NCBI RefSeq assembly: GCF_002848265.1
Contig: NZ_CP025422.1
Location: 1,704,727 to 1,768,726, forward strand
Length of the DNA stretch: 64,000 bases
Direction of reading: 5' to 3'
Origin: Zhihengliuella sp. ISTPL4
GTDB lineage: Bacteria; Actinomycetota; Actinomycetes; Actinomycetales; Microbacteriaceae
The position numbers and the translations under genes were made by a program. Every line of letters starts with the position of its first letter. Position 1 is the first letter of the stretch. The notes under the pieces were generated by a model. It had not been told where the DNA came from, did not search any database, and was given only the letters and a program-made list of their open reading frames with translations. Shown here one piece after another: positions 26,165 to 35,452 of this stretch.

Positions 26165-27955
26165 TCAGTCCGCGCGGCTGAGGGTCTGCAGCACCTCGGT
26201 CTTGGGAGCCGCCGGGAGGAAGAACCGGAACTCGGTGCCCACCCCCTCCTCGCTGGTCACGTCCATAGACCCGCCGTGGGCCAGCACGATCGCCCGCGTG
26301 ATCGTGAGCCCCAGCCCCACCCCCGGCACGGCGTTGCGGGTGGCCGTCGAGGCCCGGAAGAAGCGGGTGAACAGCATGCGCTGCTCGTCCTGCGGGATCC
26401 CGACCCCGGTGTCGGCCACGGCGATCTGCACCCCGCCGTCGATGCGACGGACGGCGGCCGTCACGCGCCCCCCGCGCGGGGTGAACTTGATGGCGTTGGA
26501 GAGCAGGTTGTCCACCGCCTGTCCGATGCGACCGGGATCGACGAGGAGCGGAATCGGCTCGTCGCCGACCTGCAGGTCCAGCTCGATCCCCTCCCGCTGC
26601 GCATGCGGGCCCGCCGAGGCGACCGCCGAGCGCACGAGGTCGGCGACGTCGGCTTCGTCCCGCTCCAGGGGGAAGCGCCCCGACTCCACCTGTGCGGTGA
26701 AGAGCAGATCGCCGACGAGGTTCAACAACCGCTTCGCGTTGCGCTCGATGATGCCGACGAACTCCTGCTGATCCTCGGTCAGCGGCTGACCCGGATCGTT
26801 CTGCAGCAGGTCGAGGAAGCCGATGATCGCGCTCAACGGCGTCCGCAGCTCGTGGGAGATCATGCCGACGAACTCGTCCTTCATCCGGGCGACTTCGACG
26901 GCTCTGGTCTCGTCGGTGAGGACGAACAGGTATCCCTGCTGTGCGCCGGACGGGTCTTTGTGCGGCGTCACCGTCACACGCGCCGGCACCGTCGTGCCGC
27001 CCGCCGTCCTGACCTCGACATCGCCGTCGACGGTGTTCCCCACGTCCGCCTGGGCGAAGAGATCGCGGAGCCCGGCCGGCACCGGCGGCGCCCCCACGGC
27101 TCCCTCGCGCGCCGCGGTGTCCTCGGCGAGCATCCGCAGCGCCGTCGGCGAGAAGAAGCGGTCGACGTGCACGTCGTCGAGTGCCTCGTCGTGAGAGAGC
27201 CCGAGCAGCCGGACCGCCCCGGGGTTCCAGGCGGTGACCCGGCCCTCGCGGTCCGTGCCGATCACGGCCTGGGCGGTGATCGAGGCCCACAGACCCTCGA
27301 ACGAATCGAGGAGCGCGCGGTACTCGTGCTCCTTCTGCCGAAGTTGCACGATCATCGACACATTGTCGGACAGCGCTTTGGTCCGCTCCGTGACCAGCTC
27401 CTCCGCCTGCTGCACCCGCAGGCGCTGTTGTCGGGACAGCTCATTCACCACCGCGGCCACCGCCGCGAACACGAGCGGCCCCACGACGCCGCGGAGCCAC
27501 ACCACCGCGTTCGTCGGCGGTTCGACGACGTACGGCATCAGCAGCGCGATCGAGCTCAGTCCACCGACGACGAAGACCCAGCGGATGCCCGGCGCGGCCG
27601 CGATCCAGATGACGGGGAGCAGCACGAGCGATCCGAAGAGCGAGGCCGCGCCTCCCGTCCCGGCTCGGAAGAGGCCGAGGCCCACGATGTCGACCATCGG
27701 GACGAGGAGTACGACCCACCCCTCACGGATGTGCAGCGCGCTCAGGACCCCGGCGTGCAGCGTGGCGACGAGGATGACCGCGAGACCGATGAGCGCGACC
27801 GCGACGTCGGTGAACGGCAAACCGGGGATGGCCCACGTCATCACTCCCGCGAGGGCAGCGGCCACGAGCGTCGGCGTCTGCTTGACGATCGGGCTCGGGT
27901 TGTCCACGACCCGGTACCAGCGGTTCTCGGCGCGCTCCAGCGGTGTGGCCCTCAT
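26165..27955 (-). CDS. Membrane PAS-domain sensor histidine kinase
   Basis: A 596-residue kinase. Residues about 28-172 contain roughly six hydrophobic helices with short loops (a membrane-embedded sensor region), followed by a coiled coil (about 173-212) and a PAS domain (about 213-350; VIGTDREGRVTAWNPGAVRLLG). HisKA has the phospho-acceptor His368 in MISHELRTPLSAIIG. HATPase_c has the N-box NLLSNAIKFTP, G1 ADTGVGIP and G2 GVGLGLTI. ATGA overlap with the receiver gene upstream. Likely phosphorylates that receiver and possibly the REC domain fused to the PIG-L deacetylase at the head of the operon (inference). Its signal is unknown. Confidence 0.9.
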   Translation of the reverse strand: MRATPLERAENRWYRVVDNPSPIVKQTPTLVAAALAGVMTWAIPGLPFTDVAVALIGLAVILVATLHAGVLSALHIREGWVVLLVPMVDIVGLGLFRAGTGGAASLFGSLVLLPVIWIAAAPGIRWVFVVGGLSSIALLMPYVVEPPTNAVVWLRGVVGPLVFAAVAAVVNELSRQQRLRVQQAEELVTERTKALSDNVSMIVQLRQKEHEYRALLDSFEGLWASITAQAVIGTDREGRVTAWNPGAVRLLGLSHDEALDDVHVDRFFSPTALRMLAEDTAAREGAVGAPPVPAGLRDLFAQADVGNTVDGDVEVRTAGGTTVPARVTVTPHKDPSGAQQGYLFVLTDETRAVEVARMKDEFVGMISHELRTPLSAIIGFLDLLQNDPGQPLTEDQQEFVGIIERNAKRLLNLVGDLLFTAQVESGRFPLERDEADVADLVRSAVASAGPHAQREGIELDLQVGDEPIPLLVDPGRIGQAVDNLLSNAIKFTPRGGRVTAAVRRIDGGVQIAVADTGVGIPQDEQRMLFTRFFRASTATRNAVPGVGLGLTITRAIVLAHGGSMDVTSEEGVGTEFRFFLPAAPKTEVLQTLSRAD

Positions 27956-28299
27956 CGCGGCACCCGCTCCACGACCCGATGCAGGTCCGCTCCGGTGATC
28001 GGCTTCGGCAGCGCGGCATCGGCCGTCGGATATTCCGCGACGTCCAGCACCGAGCTGACGATGACGAAGCAGTCGGGGTAGCGCTCGTGGACGAGCCGGC
28101 AGCAGGCCTGCCCGGAGATTCCGGGCAGCAGCAGATCCAGAACGGCGACCTTGGGGTCGATGTCCGGAAACGCCGCGATCGCGGACTCCGCATCGGGCGC
28201 GACGAACACGTCGAAGCCCTCGCGGTCGAGGTAGCGGCCGAGGAGGGTCGCCTGGTCCGGAGCGTCCTCGACGACCAGGGCGAGTGGTCGTCCCGTCAT
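27952..28299 (-). CDS. Stand-alone response-regulator receiver domain
   Basis: A 115-residue CheY-like protein with no output domain. The acidic pocket is E11/D12, the phospho-acceptor D55 lies in VLDLLLPGISG, Ser replaces the usual Thr in VSS, and the invariant Lys is in ALPKPITG. Overlaps the kinase gene (downstream) and the 47-residue membrane protein gene (upstream) by ATGA. A single-domain receiver is likely to act by protein-protein interaction or as a relay/phosphate sink. Confidence 0.9.
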   Translation of the reverse strand: MTGRPLALVVEDAPDQATLLGRYLDREGFDVFVAPDAESAIAAFPDIDPKVAVLDLLLPGISGQACCRLVHERYPDCFVIVSSVLDVAEYPTADAALPKPITGADLHRVVERVPR

Positions 28300-28439
28300 C
28301 GCAGGAGCAGCTCTCGGACCACGATGATGACGACCACGACGGCGAGGGACAGCAGCGCCTGCGGGATGAGCCGGCGCTCCTTGCGGGCGTCGGCGGTGAT
28401 CTCCTCCACCTCGGCGTCGTGCGCTGGTGCGTCGCTCAT
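28296..28439 (-). CDS. 47-residue single-pass membrane protein
   Basis: A short soluble acidic N-terminus (MSDAPAHDAEVEEITADARKE with about seven acidic residues) is followed by one hydrophobic helix (QALLSLAVVVVIIVVRELLLR). ATGA overlaps on both sides (with the glycosyltransferase before it and the receiver after it) strongly support translation despite the small size. It could be an accessory subunit of the neighbouring processive glycosyltransferase or a regulator linking it to the receiver. No family recognised. Confidence 0.75.
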   Translation of the reverse strand: MSDAPAHDAEVEEITADARKERRLIPQALLSLAVVVVIIVVRELLLR

Positions 28440-29923
28440 GAGTCGACCCGTCCGATCTTCTCGGTCTTGATCCAGGAGGCGTCGGCCCGACGCCACTCCT
28501 TGAGATAGGAGTCGGCGGTGATCGCGCACAGCAGCGATCCGTATCCGCAGACGTAGAGCAGAAGACCCGCGAAGAAGCGCCCGGCAGGGAGCGGTTCGAC
28601 CGCCCTGGCGAGCCAGATGCCGAGCATCGACACCGGTCCCCACAGGTAGAACGCCAGCAGCCACAGGATGCGCGACTGCTCGGTGGCCTCCTGCCCGAAG
28701 GCGCCGATCAGGCCGTCGAGAGCCCAGGGGAACAGTGCCAGCGCCATGAGGATCAGCGCGCCGAGGCCGGGGAACATGATCGCCTCACGCCAGGACTGTC
28801 GCCCGATCCGCGGGTCGAGCTGCACGGAGTAGAGCATCGAGAAGATGTAGATGCACGCCGCGGCGATCCACATGAACCGGAAGACGAACTCGGCGACGTC
28901 GCTGTGCAGGAGCAGCAGGACGATCATCGCGGCGGCCGCGAGGAGCATGAGAGCCGGCATCAGCAGGATCGTGAACCAGGCGAGTCCGAAGGCGATGCTG
29001 CCCAGGTTGTGGTCGCGGCTCGGCCGGAACCACAGCTTCTTGTAGATCGAGGTGAGCTGCACGTTGCCGCGCGCCCAGCGCAGTCGCTGCTTCCACAGAC
29101 TGTCGATCGTCCGCGGCTCCTCGGCGAGGACCACGGCGTGCGGCTCGAACACCATCCGGCGGCCGTGGAGCTGACTCTCGAAGGTCGTCATGGTGTCCTC
29201 GGCGAGCGTGCCCGTCGGGATGCGTCCGCCGATGGCCTCGAGGTTCGCGCGCGAGTGCAGCTGCGCTCCCCCGGCGAGACAGGCGATCGCCCCGCCCACG
29301 TTCTGCGTCCGACGGGCGGACAGCTGCCCGATGACGTACTCGATCGCGATGAAGCGCGTGAGGTAGTTGCGGTCCCTGCTGCCCTCGGCGATGTAGGCCG
29401 TGACGGCGCCGACCTTCTCGTCGGCGAGGTGCCGGGTGAGCTTGCGCAGCGAGTCCCGCGCGAAGATCACGTCGGCGTCCATGATGAGCACCGCTTCGGT
29501 CCACGGGTCGGCGAGCACGACGTCGAGGCCGTGGTTCAGCGTGTGCGCCTTGCCCTCGCCGCCCTTCTCTCGCCGCAGGTGGACGACGCGCCCGGGGTAG
29601 GTCGCCGCCTTCTGCTGAACGATCGCCGGGGTGTCGTCCGTGGAAGCGTCGTCGACGACGAAGACGCGGAGGCGCTCGGCGGGGTACTCGAGCTGGAGCA
29701 GCCGCTCGATCGCCGGGCCGATGACGAGCCCTTCGTTCCACGCCGGAATGATCACGGCCACGTTCGGGTGGTACGGCGCAGCCCTGCCGTAGTGGTTGCG
29801 GAAGGCGTGCAGCGGCAGCATGAGGAACTGCAGCCCGGTGTTGACGACGGGCAGGGTGCCGACGAACACGCAGAGGAGGAGGACGACGACGACGACCGTC
29901 TCGATCCAGGTCAGCTCGGGCAT
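28436..29923 (-). CDS. Processive family-2 glycosyltransferase (BcsA/HAS/PgaC-like)
   Basis: A 495-residue integral membrane glycosyltransferase. An N-terminal helix (about 8-35) precedes the GT-A catalytic domain: VIIPAWNEG, VVDDASTDD, the metal-binding MDADV, the acceptor motif LAEDTM and QRLRWARGN (the Q-x-x-R-W motif of processive beta-glycosyltransferases). About five C-terminal helices follow (355-475). This is the layout of synthases for cellulose, hyaluronan and poly-N-acetylglucosamine. The neighbouring PIG-L deacetylase favours an N-acetylhexosamine polymer or glycolipid, by inference. No PilZ domain is seen. Starts with TGATG coupling to the PHP gene. Confidence 0.88.
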   Translation of the reverse strand: MPELTWIETVVVVVLLLCVFVGTLPVVNTGLQFLMLPLHAFRNHYGRAAPYHPNVAVIIPAWNEGLVIGPAIERLLQLEYPAERLRVFVVDDASTDDTPAIVQQKAATYPGRVVHLRREKGGEGKAHTLNHGLDVVLADPWTEAVLIMDADVIFARDSLRKLTRHLADEKVGAVTAYIAEGSRDRNYLTRFIAIEYVIGQLSARRTQNVGGAIACLAGGAQLHSRANLEAIGGRIPTGTLAEDTMTTFESQLHGRRMVFEPHAVVLAEEPRTIDSLWKQRLRWARGNVQLTSIYKKLWFRPSRDHNLGSIAFGLAWFTILLMPALMLLAAAAMIVLLLLHSDVAEFVFRFMWIAAACIYIFSMLYSVQLDPRIGRQSWREAIMFPGLGALILMALALFPWALDGLIGAFGQEATEQSRILWLLAFYLWGPVSMLGIWLARAVEPLPAGRFFAGLLLYVCGYGSLLCAITADSYLKEWRRADASWIKTEKIGRVDS

Positions 29924-30636
29924 CAGCGTCCTTCCGTCCCCTCGAGCAGCCGAACGATACGGGAGTACCGGCCCACGTCCGCGGCCACGTGGCTGTCGGT
30001 GGAGGCGACGATCGCGGCCCCCGCGCGCTCCAGCGCGGTCAGCGCCTCCACACCGGGGCACACCCACTTCTCGTTGATCTCGACGAGGGTGTCGGTCTCC
30101 GCGGCGGCTCGCGCCCACGCGTCCAGCCGCTCGGCTCCGAGCTCCCCCTCCGCGAGTCCGATCTTCGGCAGGATCGAGAAGCAATGCGCGAGCTGGTTCC
30201 CCGGGTGGCGGCGCATGGTCGCGATGACGGCGTCCGTGAACTGGTCGAGGACATCGGTGGGTGCCCAGCCCGCGGCGATGCGCTCCCGGACGGCGGGGGG
30301 ACCGAGCGGCCCGTCCACGCCGGGGAACTGATGGTCGGCGATGAGGATCCGATCGATCCCCTCGGGGAGCGCCGGGATGTCGAGGGCCCCGGAGGCATCG
30401 AGGATCTTCGCCTCCACGCCGGTGAGCACCGTGAGTCCGTCCGGAACGCGCAGCCGACGGACCGCGGCCAGGTACTCCGGCACCCACGTCGTGCTCTGCC
30501 GCACGTGGTCGACGAGGCGGATCGTCGCCAGACCGACGGCCGCAGCGGCGGCGACGTTCTCCTCCAGGGTGGAGACCGCGTCATCGGAGAACGTGGAGTG
30601 GACGTGGTGGTCTCCGCGCAGGGCGGGATGGCTCAC
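29923..30636 (-). CDS. PHP-domain metal-dependent phosphoesterase
   Basis: A 237-residue PHP-superfamily protein. The metal-ligand motifs are GDHHVHSTFSDDA, the Asp-His pair in LVDHVR, GVEAKILD, ADHQF and the terminal STDSHVA. Members include histidinol phosphatase and polymerase-associated phosphoesterases. Here the enzyme lies inside a glycan/signalling operon and is coupled to both neighbours (ATGA and TGATG), so a phosphorylated sugar or lipid-phosphate substrate is plausible, though unproven. Cytoplasmic. Confidence 0.85.
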   Translation of the reverse strand: MSHPALRGDHHVHSTFSDDAVSTLEENVAAAAAVGLATIRLVDHVRQSTTWVPEYLAAVRRLRVPDGLTVLTGVEAKILDASGALDIPALPEGIDRILIADHQFPGVDGPLGPPAVRERIAAGWAPTDVLDQFTDAVIATMRRHPGNQLAHCFSILPKIGLAEGELGAERLDAWARAAAETDTLVEINEKWVCPGVEALTALERAGAAIVASTDSHVAADVGRYSRIVRLLEGTEGR

Positions 30637-31622
30637 AACTCCTCCTGATGGCCGGCGTGCGCCGACACGAGCACGTCGTCGACCTCGACGATCACGTCCT
30701 CCAGGAAGCGCACGGAAGCGACCTCACGGAAGGGCACCTGCACCGGGATCTCCCGACCGAGGAAGAGGTCGGCGACGAGCGACGGGATGTCGACCCCGGC
30801 GGCGATCGTCAGCGGGAGCGCCCCGGGGAAGCGCGGGTTGACCTCGAGCAGCACGGCCCGCCCGTTCCGATCGCGGCGGAGCTGCACGTTGGCGACGCCG
30901 ACGAGGGCGATCGCCCGCGCGATAGCCGCGGCGGTCTCCTCGAGCTCGGGGTCGCGGAGGGTGCGGCCGGCGATCGCGACGCCGGAGTCCACGCGGGCAC
31001 GGGTGCGCGGCACCGCGGCGACCACGCCACCGGAGGCGTCGGCGATCACATCGACCGAGTACTCCTCGCCCGGGAGGAAGTCCTGCACGATCAGGCCCTC
31101 ATCCGTAGGGAGGGCGGCGAGCGCCTCCGCGTCGGGGACGAGGCGCACGCCGCGGCTGCCCGCCCCCTGCCGGGGTTTGGCGAACACGGGGAACTCCCAC
31201 GCGACCTCCGCGGCACCCGGGCCGGCGAGCACGGTGCGCGGCACGCGACCGGTCGGCGCGCAGCGCTCCGCGAGGGCGAGCTTGTCGAGGGCGGTGTGCA
31301 GCGTGTCGGCGGGCGGCGCGGCGAGGACCGCGGGGGCCAGCTCGTCCCGGCGGTCCGCGAGCGCGATCAGCTCCACGTCGACGGTGGAGATCACGAGGTC
31401 GAGACCGTCCTCGGCCACCATCCGCGCGATCGCCGGAACGAAGTCGGCGTCCCGCCCTGGCGGAACCAGACGACGCTGCGCCGGCGGGACGAGGTAGATG
31501 CCGCTCGCCCAGCCGTCCATGTCGGCTGCGAAGACCGTCAGATCGGACCGGCGCAGCAGGGAGCGGATCACCGCGACTCCGGCGGGGCCCCCGGCTCCGG
31601 TGACCAGTACGCGCTTCGTCAT
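30633..31622 (-). CDS. ATP-grasp enzyme (CarB-like fold)
   Basis: A 329-residue ATP-grasp protein. An N-terminal Rossmann-like preATP-grasp domain (VLVTGAGGPAGVAVI) is followed by the ATP-grasp core: FPVFAKPRQGAGSRGV (phosphate-binding loop), VQDFLPGEEYSVDVIA and the metal-binding VLLEVNPRFPG. It resembles the carbamoyl-phosphate-synthase-large-subunit-like ligases that join a carboxylate to an amine or thiol. Its substrate is unknown; within this operon it might add an amino acid or similar group to the glycan product (inference). Coupled by TGATG to the REC-PIG-L gene. Confidence 0.85.
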   Translation of the reverse strand: MTKRVLVTGAGGPAGVAVIRSLLRRSDLTVFAADMDGWASGIYLVPPAQRRLVPPGRDADFVPAIARMVAEDGLDLVISTVDVELIALADRRDELAPAVLAAPPADTLHTALDKLALAERCAPTGRVPRTVLAGPGAAEVAWEFPVFAKPRQGAGSRGVRLVPDAEALAALPTDEGLIVQDFLPGEEYSVDVIADASGGVVAAVPRTRARVDSGVAIAGRTLRDPELEETAAAIARAIALVGVANVQLRRDRNGRAVLLEVNPRFPGALPLTIAAGVDIPSLVADLFLGREIPVQVPFREVASVRFLEDVIVEVDDVLVSAHAGHQEEL

Positions 31623-32668
31623 CAGCTCTCCCGTCGGGTCAGTTCATGGGCGCCGATGAACTCGGCGGTCTCGCGCACGACCTCCAGCGGCTCGACGGCC
31701 ACGCCGCCGCCGAACCGCGACCAGTAGCGGGCGGTGGCGGTGACGAACTCCGGCGCGAGGTATTCCCGGTTCGCCGCGGCCTGGGACTGGAAGCACTCCA
31801 GCAGCCGCAGCTTGTCATCCAGGAAGCGGTCGATGCGGACGAAGCGTGTGGGGCGGTAGTCGATGGTCGCGGAGGGGCTCTGGTAGCAGGCGACCGTGCC
31901 GACGCGGCGGGTCGCGACGATCGTCGCCTCGTTCACCGCGCGGTGGTCCTGGTGGCGGTCATGGTGCGAGTGCGTGTAGACGATGGTCGGCTGGATCTCC
32001 TGCACGACCTCCTCGATGAGGCGGACGGTCGACCCGCCACCGGAGATCTCGGTGTCGACGAGGTCCTTCACGAACAGCCGAGCACCCACCTGCTCGGCGG
32101 CGGCGAGCGACTCGTGCTGGCGGCTGTCCGCATCACCGCCGCGCGCTCCGCGGGAGAGCGTGAGGATGGTGATGCGATCGCCGGCCGCCGCATGGGCTGC
32201 GAGAATGCCGCCGACACCGATCTCGACATCGTCCGGGTGCGCTCCGATCGCGAGGACGACCTCACCGGTCCTGGCCTCCGCCGTCCGGCGCCGGGACTCC
32301 TCGACGAGCCGGGTGACCGACTCCACGAGCCGGGCGTTGTCGAGCGGTTTGGTGAGGAACTCGTCGGCCTGCGCCCGGAGCGCGGACACCGCGTACTCGA
32401 CCGAGACGTGCGCCGTCATCACGATGACCGGCACGCTGGGCATGACGCGGCGCAGCTCCGCGAGCAGCTCCAGACCACTGAGTCCCGGCATCTCGATGTC
32501 GGTGACGACGACATCGGGTTTCACCGCCGCGGCCTTCTCGAGCGCCGATCGGCCGTCGTCCGCGAGATCGACGACGCAGCCCGCACGCCGTTCCAGGACG
32601 GTCTTCACGAGCAGGGCGACGTCGTGGTCGTCGTCGACGACGAGGATGCGAGGGGGGACCTCAGCCAT
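31622..32668 (-). CDS. Response-regulator receiver fused to PIG-L deacetylase
   Basis: A 348-residue fusion. Residues about 7-125 are a complete receiver domain: D12-D14 acidic cluster, phospho-acceptor D57 in VVTDIEMPG, Thr in VMTAH and Lys in LTKPL. Residues about 138-340 are a PIG-L/LmbE metal-dependent N-deacetylase with the AHPDDVEIGVGG motif and the metal-ligand His cluster in YTHSHHDRHQDH. Such deacetylases act on N-acetylglucosamine-containing substrates. Having REC in the same chain suggests that phosphorylation gates enzyme activity or recruits it. First gene of the operon, start ATG 32668 after a good AAGGAG; the open frame upstream to 32779 has no family similarity. Confidence 0.9.
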   Translation of the reverse strand: MAEVPPRILVVDDDHDVALLVKTVLERRAGCVVDLADDGRSALEKAAAVKPDVVVTDIEMPGLSGLELLAELRRVMPSVPVIVMTAHVSVEYAVSALRAQADEFLTKPLDNARLVESVTRLVEESRRRTAEARTGEVVLAIGAHPDDVEIGVGGILAAHAAAGDRITILTLSRGARGGDADSRQHESLAAAEQVGARLFVKDLVDTEISGGGSTVRLIEEVVQEIQPTIVYTHSHHDRHQDHRAVNEATIVATRRVGTVACYQSPSATIDYRPTRFVRIDRFLDDKLRLLECFQSQAAANREYLAPEFVTATARYWSRFGGGVAVEPLEVVRETAEFIGAHELTRRES

Positions 32669-32689
32669 GTTCAGCTCTCCTTGGGGAGA

Positions 32690-32750
32690 TTCCCTGCCGA
32701 GGGGATTCGGCGGTGCGACCGCGGTGCCTTCATCACCGGGCCGCAGGGAA
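32690..32750 (-). promoter_or_regulatory. Possible structured leader of the REC-PIG-L operon
   Basis: On the minus strand TTCCCTGC (32750-32743) and GCAGGGAA (32697-32690) can close a 45-base interior. That interior itself contains CGGTG/CACCG and GCGGT/ACCGC pairings, ending 21 bases before the start codon at 32668. This could be an RNA regulatory structure (riboswitch-like) or a chance high-GC fold. It matches no riboswitch class I know. Confidence 0.35.
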
Positions 32751-32806
32751 AGTCGAGCGGGGTACGTCGATTCTGGCACAGGGCTCCACCCCCGGCCCGC
32801 AGCGCT

Positions 32807-33118
32807 TCAGCCCGCGCGCGCCGCCCGCTTCTCCTCCTGGTAGAGCCGGATCGCCTCGTACCGCTCCGCCGATCGCGCCCGCCTCTTCGCCGCCTGCTCC
32901 TCGCGGTTCTTGGGCGGCGCCGAGGTCACGAGATCGTCGAGCAGCCGCCGCGTGGCCACGGCGATCTCGGCCACCGCGTGATCGAAGACCTCACGGTTCG
33001 CCCGCGACGGCGCCGTCGTCCCGGAGATCTTGCGGACGAACTGGAGCGCAGCCTCACGGCACTCCTCGTCGGTGGCCGCGGGCTCGAGGTTGTTCAGAGG
33101 CACGATGTTTCGGCACAT
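32807..33118 (-). CDS. DUF2277 domain protein
   Basis: A 103-residue soluble protein starting MCRNIVPLNNLEPAATDEE, the invariant start of the DUF2277 family (conserved Cys2 and the LNN-EP motif). A helical body ends in an Arg/Lys/Ala-rich helix. Function unknown. It is divergent from the downstream DUF4190-like gene; family members are often near DNA-repair or metabolic genes, but no link is visible here. Confidence 0.85.
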   Translation of the reverse strand: MCRNIVPLNNLEPAATDEECREAALQFVRKISGTTAPSRANREVFDHAVAEIAVATRRLLDDLVTSAPPKNREEQAAKRRARSAERYEAIRLYQEEKRAARAG

Positions 33119-33218
33119 ACCGGCACCGTACGCGCGGCCCGCGGGCCGCGAAAGGGGGATGGCATGCCTGTCCCGCCGTCGCTACGCTCTGGGCTACGAC
33201 CGGAAGCGAGGAGAGATC

Positions 33219-33629
33219 ATGACCGACGCACCGCCGCCCGACGCCCCACCGCCCTACAACCCGCCGCCGCCCAGCGGCAGGCCCTCGCCGTATCCCGCCG
33301 CCTCTGCTACCCCGCCCGGCACCCCGTACGCGCAGAACGTGCCGACGTCGCCGCCGGGGCGGGTGCTGTCGATCATCGGCCTCGTGCTGGCGTTCCTGCT
33401 GCCGCCGGTCGGCCTCGTCCTCAGCATCATCGCCGCCGTGCAGCTCGGCAAGGCGAAGGCTCCCAAGGGCATCGCGATCGCCGGCATCATCGTCGGCGCC
33501 GTCCTGACGATCTTCGCGATCATCGGCATCATCCTGCTGGCGACCGTGCTGGCCGGCGTGATCGGGACGTGCGCCGAGCTCGGCCCGGGGGTCTGGGACG
33601 TCGGCGGCGTCACCTACCGCTGCGGCTGA
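33219..33629 (+). CDS. DUF4190-like small membrane protein
   Basis: A 136-residue protein. The N-terminal 45 residues are Pro-rich (PPPDAPPPYNPPPP), followed by two hydrophobic helices: SIIGLVLAFLLPPVGLVLSIIAAVQLGK and a Gly/Ile-rich AIAGIIVGAVLTIFAIIGIILLA. This is the DUF4190 layout. Two Cys residues in the short C-terminal segment could form a disulphide. Start ATG 33219 behind GAGGAGA. Function unknown. Convergent with guaB over a strong shared terminator. Confidence 0.8.
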   Translation: MTDAPPPDAPPPYNPPPPSGRPSPYPAASATPPGTPYAQNVPTSPPGRVLSIIGLVLAFLLPPVGLVLSIIAAVQLGKAKAPKGIAIAGIIVGAVLTIFAIIGIILLATVLAGVIGTCAELGPGVWDVGGVTYRCG

Positions 33630-33644
33630 CCGCACCGCGAACGA

Positions 33645-33677
33645 CGAGGGGCCGGATGCAGCGCATCCGGCCCCTCG
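33645..33677. terminator. Strong bidirectional terminator (CCGGATGC-type)
   Basis: A 15-bp perfect stem (33645-33659 with 33663-33677) with a 3-base loop, between the DUF4190-like and guaB genes. The core CCGGATGC / GCATCCGG is shared with the terminators at 39553 and 41981. Confidence 0.85.
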
Positions 33678-33699
33678 TGCGTCCCCTGCGGGGTCGCGG

Positions 33700-35367
<1,668 letters not shown>

Positions 35368-35452
35368 TCATTCGCCCATTACGCTCAAGTGCGTCGTCCA
35401 TCCCCGCGGTTCGACCCGAGCCCGCGGAGACAGCACTCACAGTGGAGGTTGC

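Noticed and set aside
26162..28081. 639-residue plus-strand frame opposite the histidine kinase
   Set aside because: Composition typical of antisense frames; no domains; the opposite strand has H-, N-, G1- and G2-boxes in correct order.
32690..32750. Known riboswitch class (c-di-GMP, c-di-AMP, TPP, cobalamin, fluoride) in the REC-PIG-L leader
   Set aside because: None of the conserved core sequences of these classes could be recognised; retained only as an unassigned possible structure.
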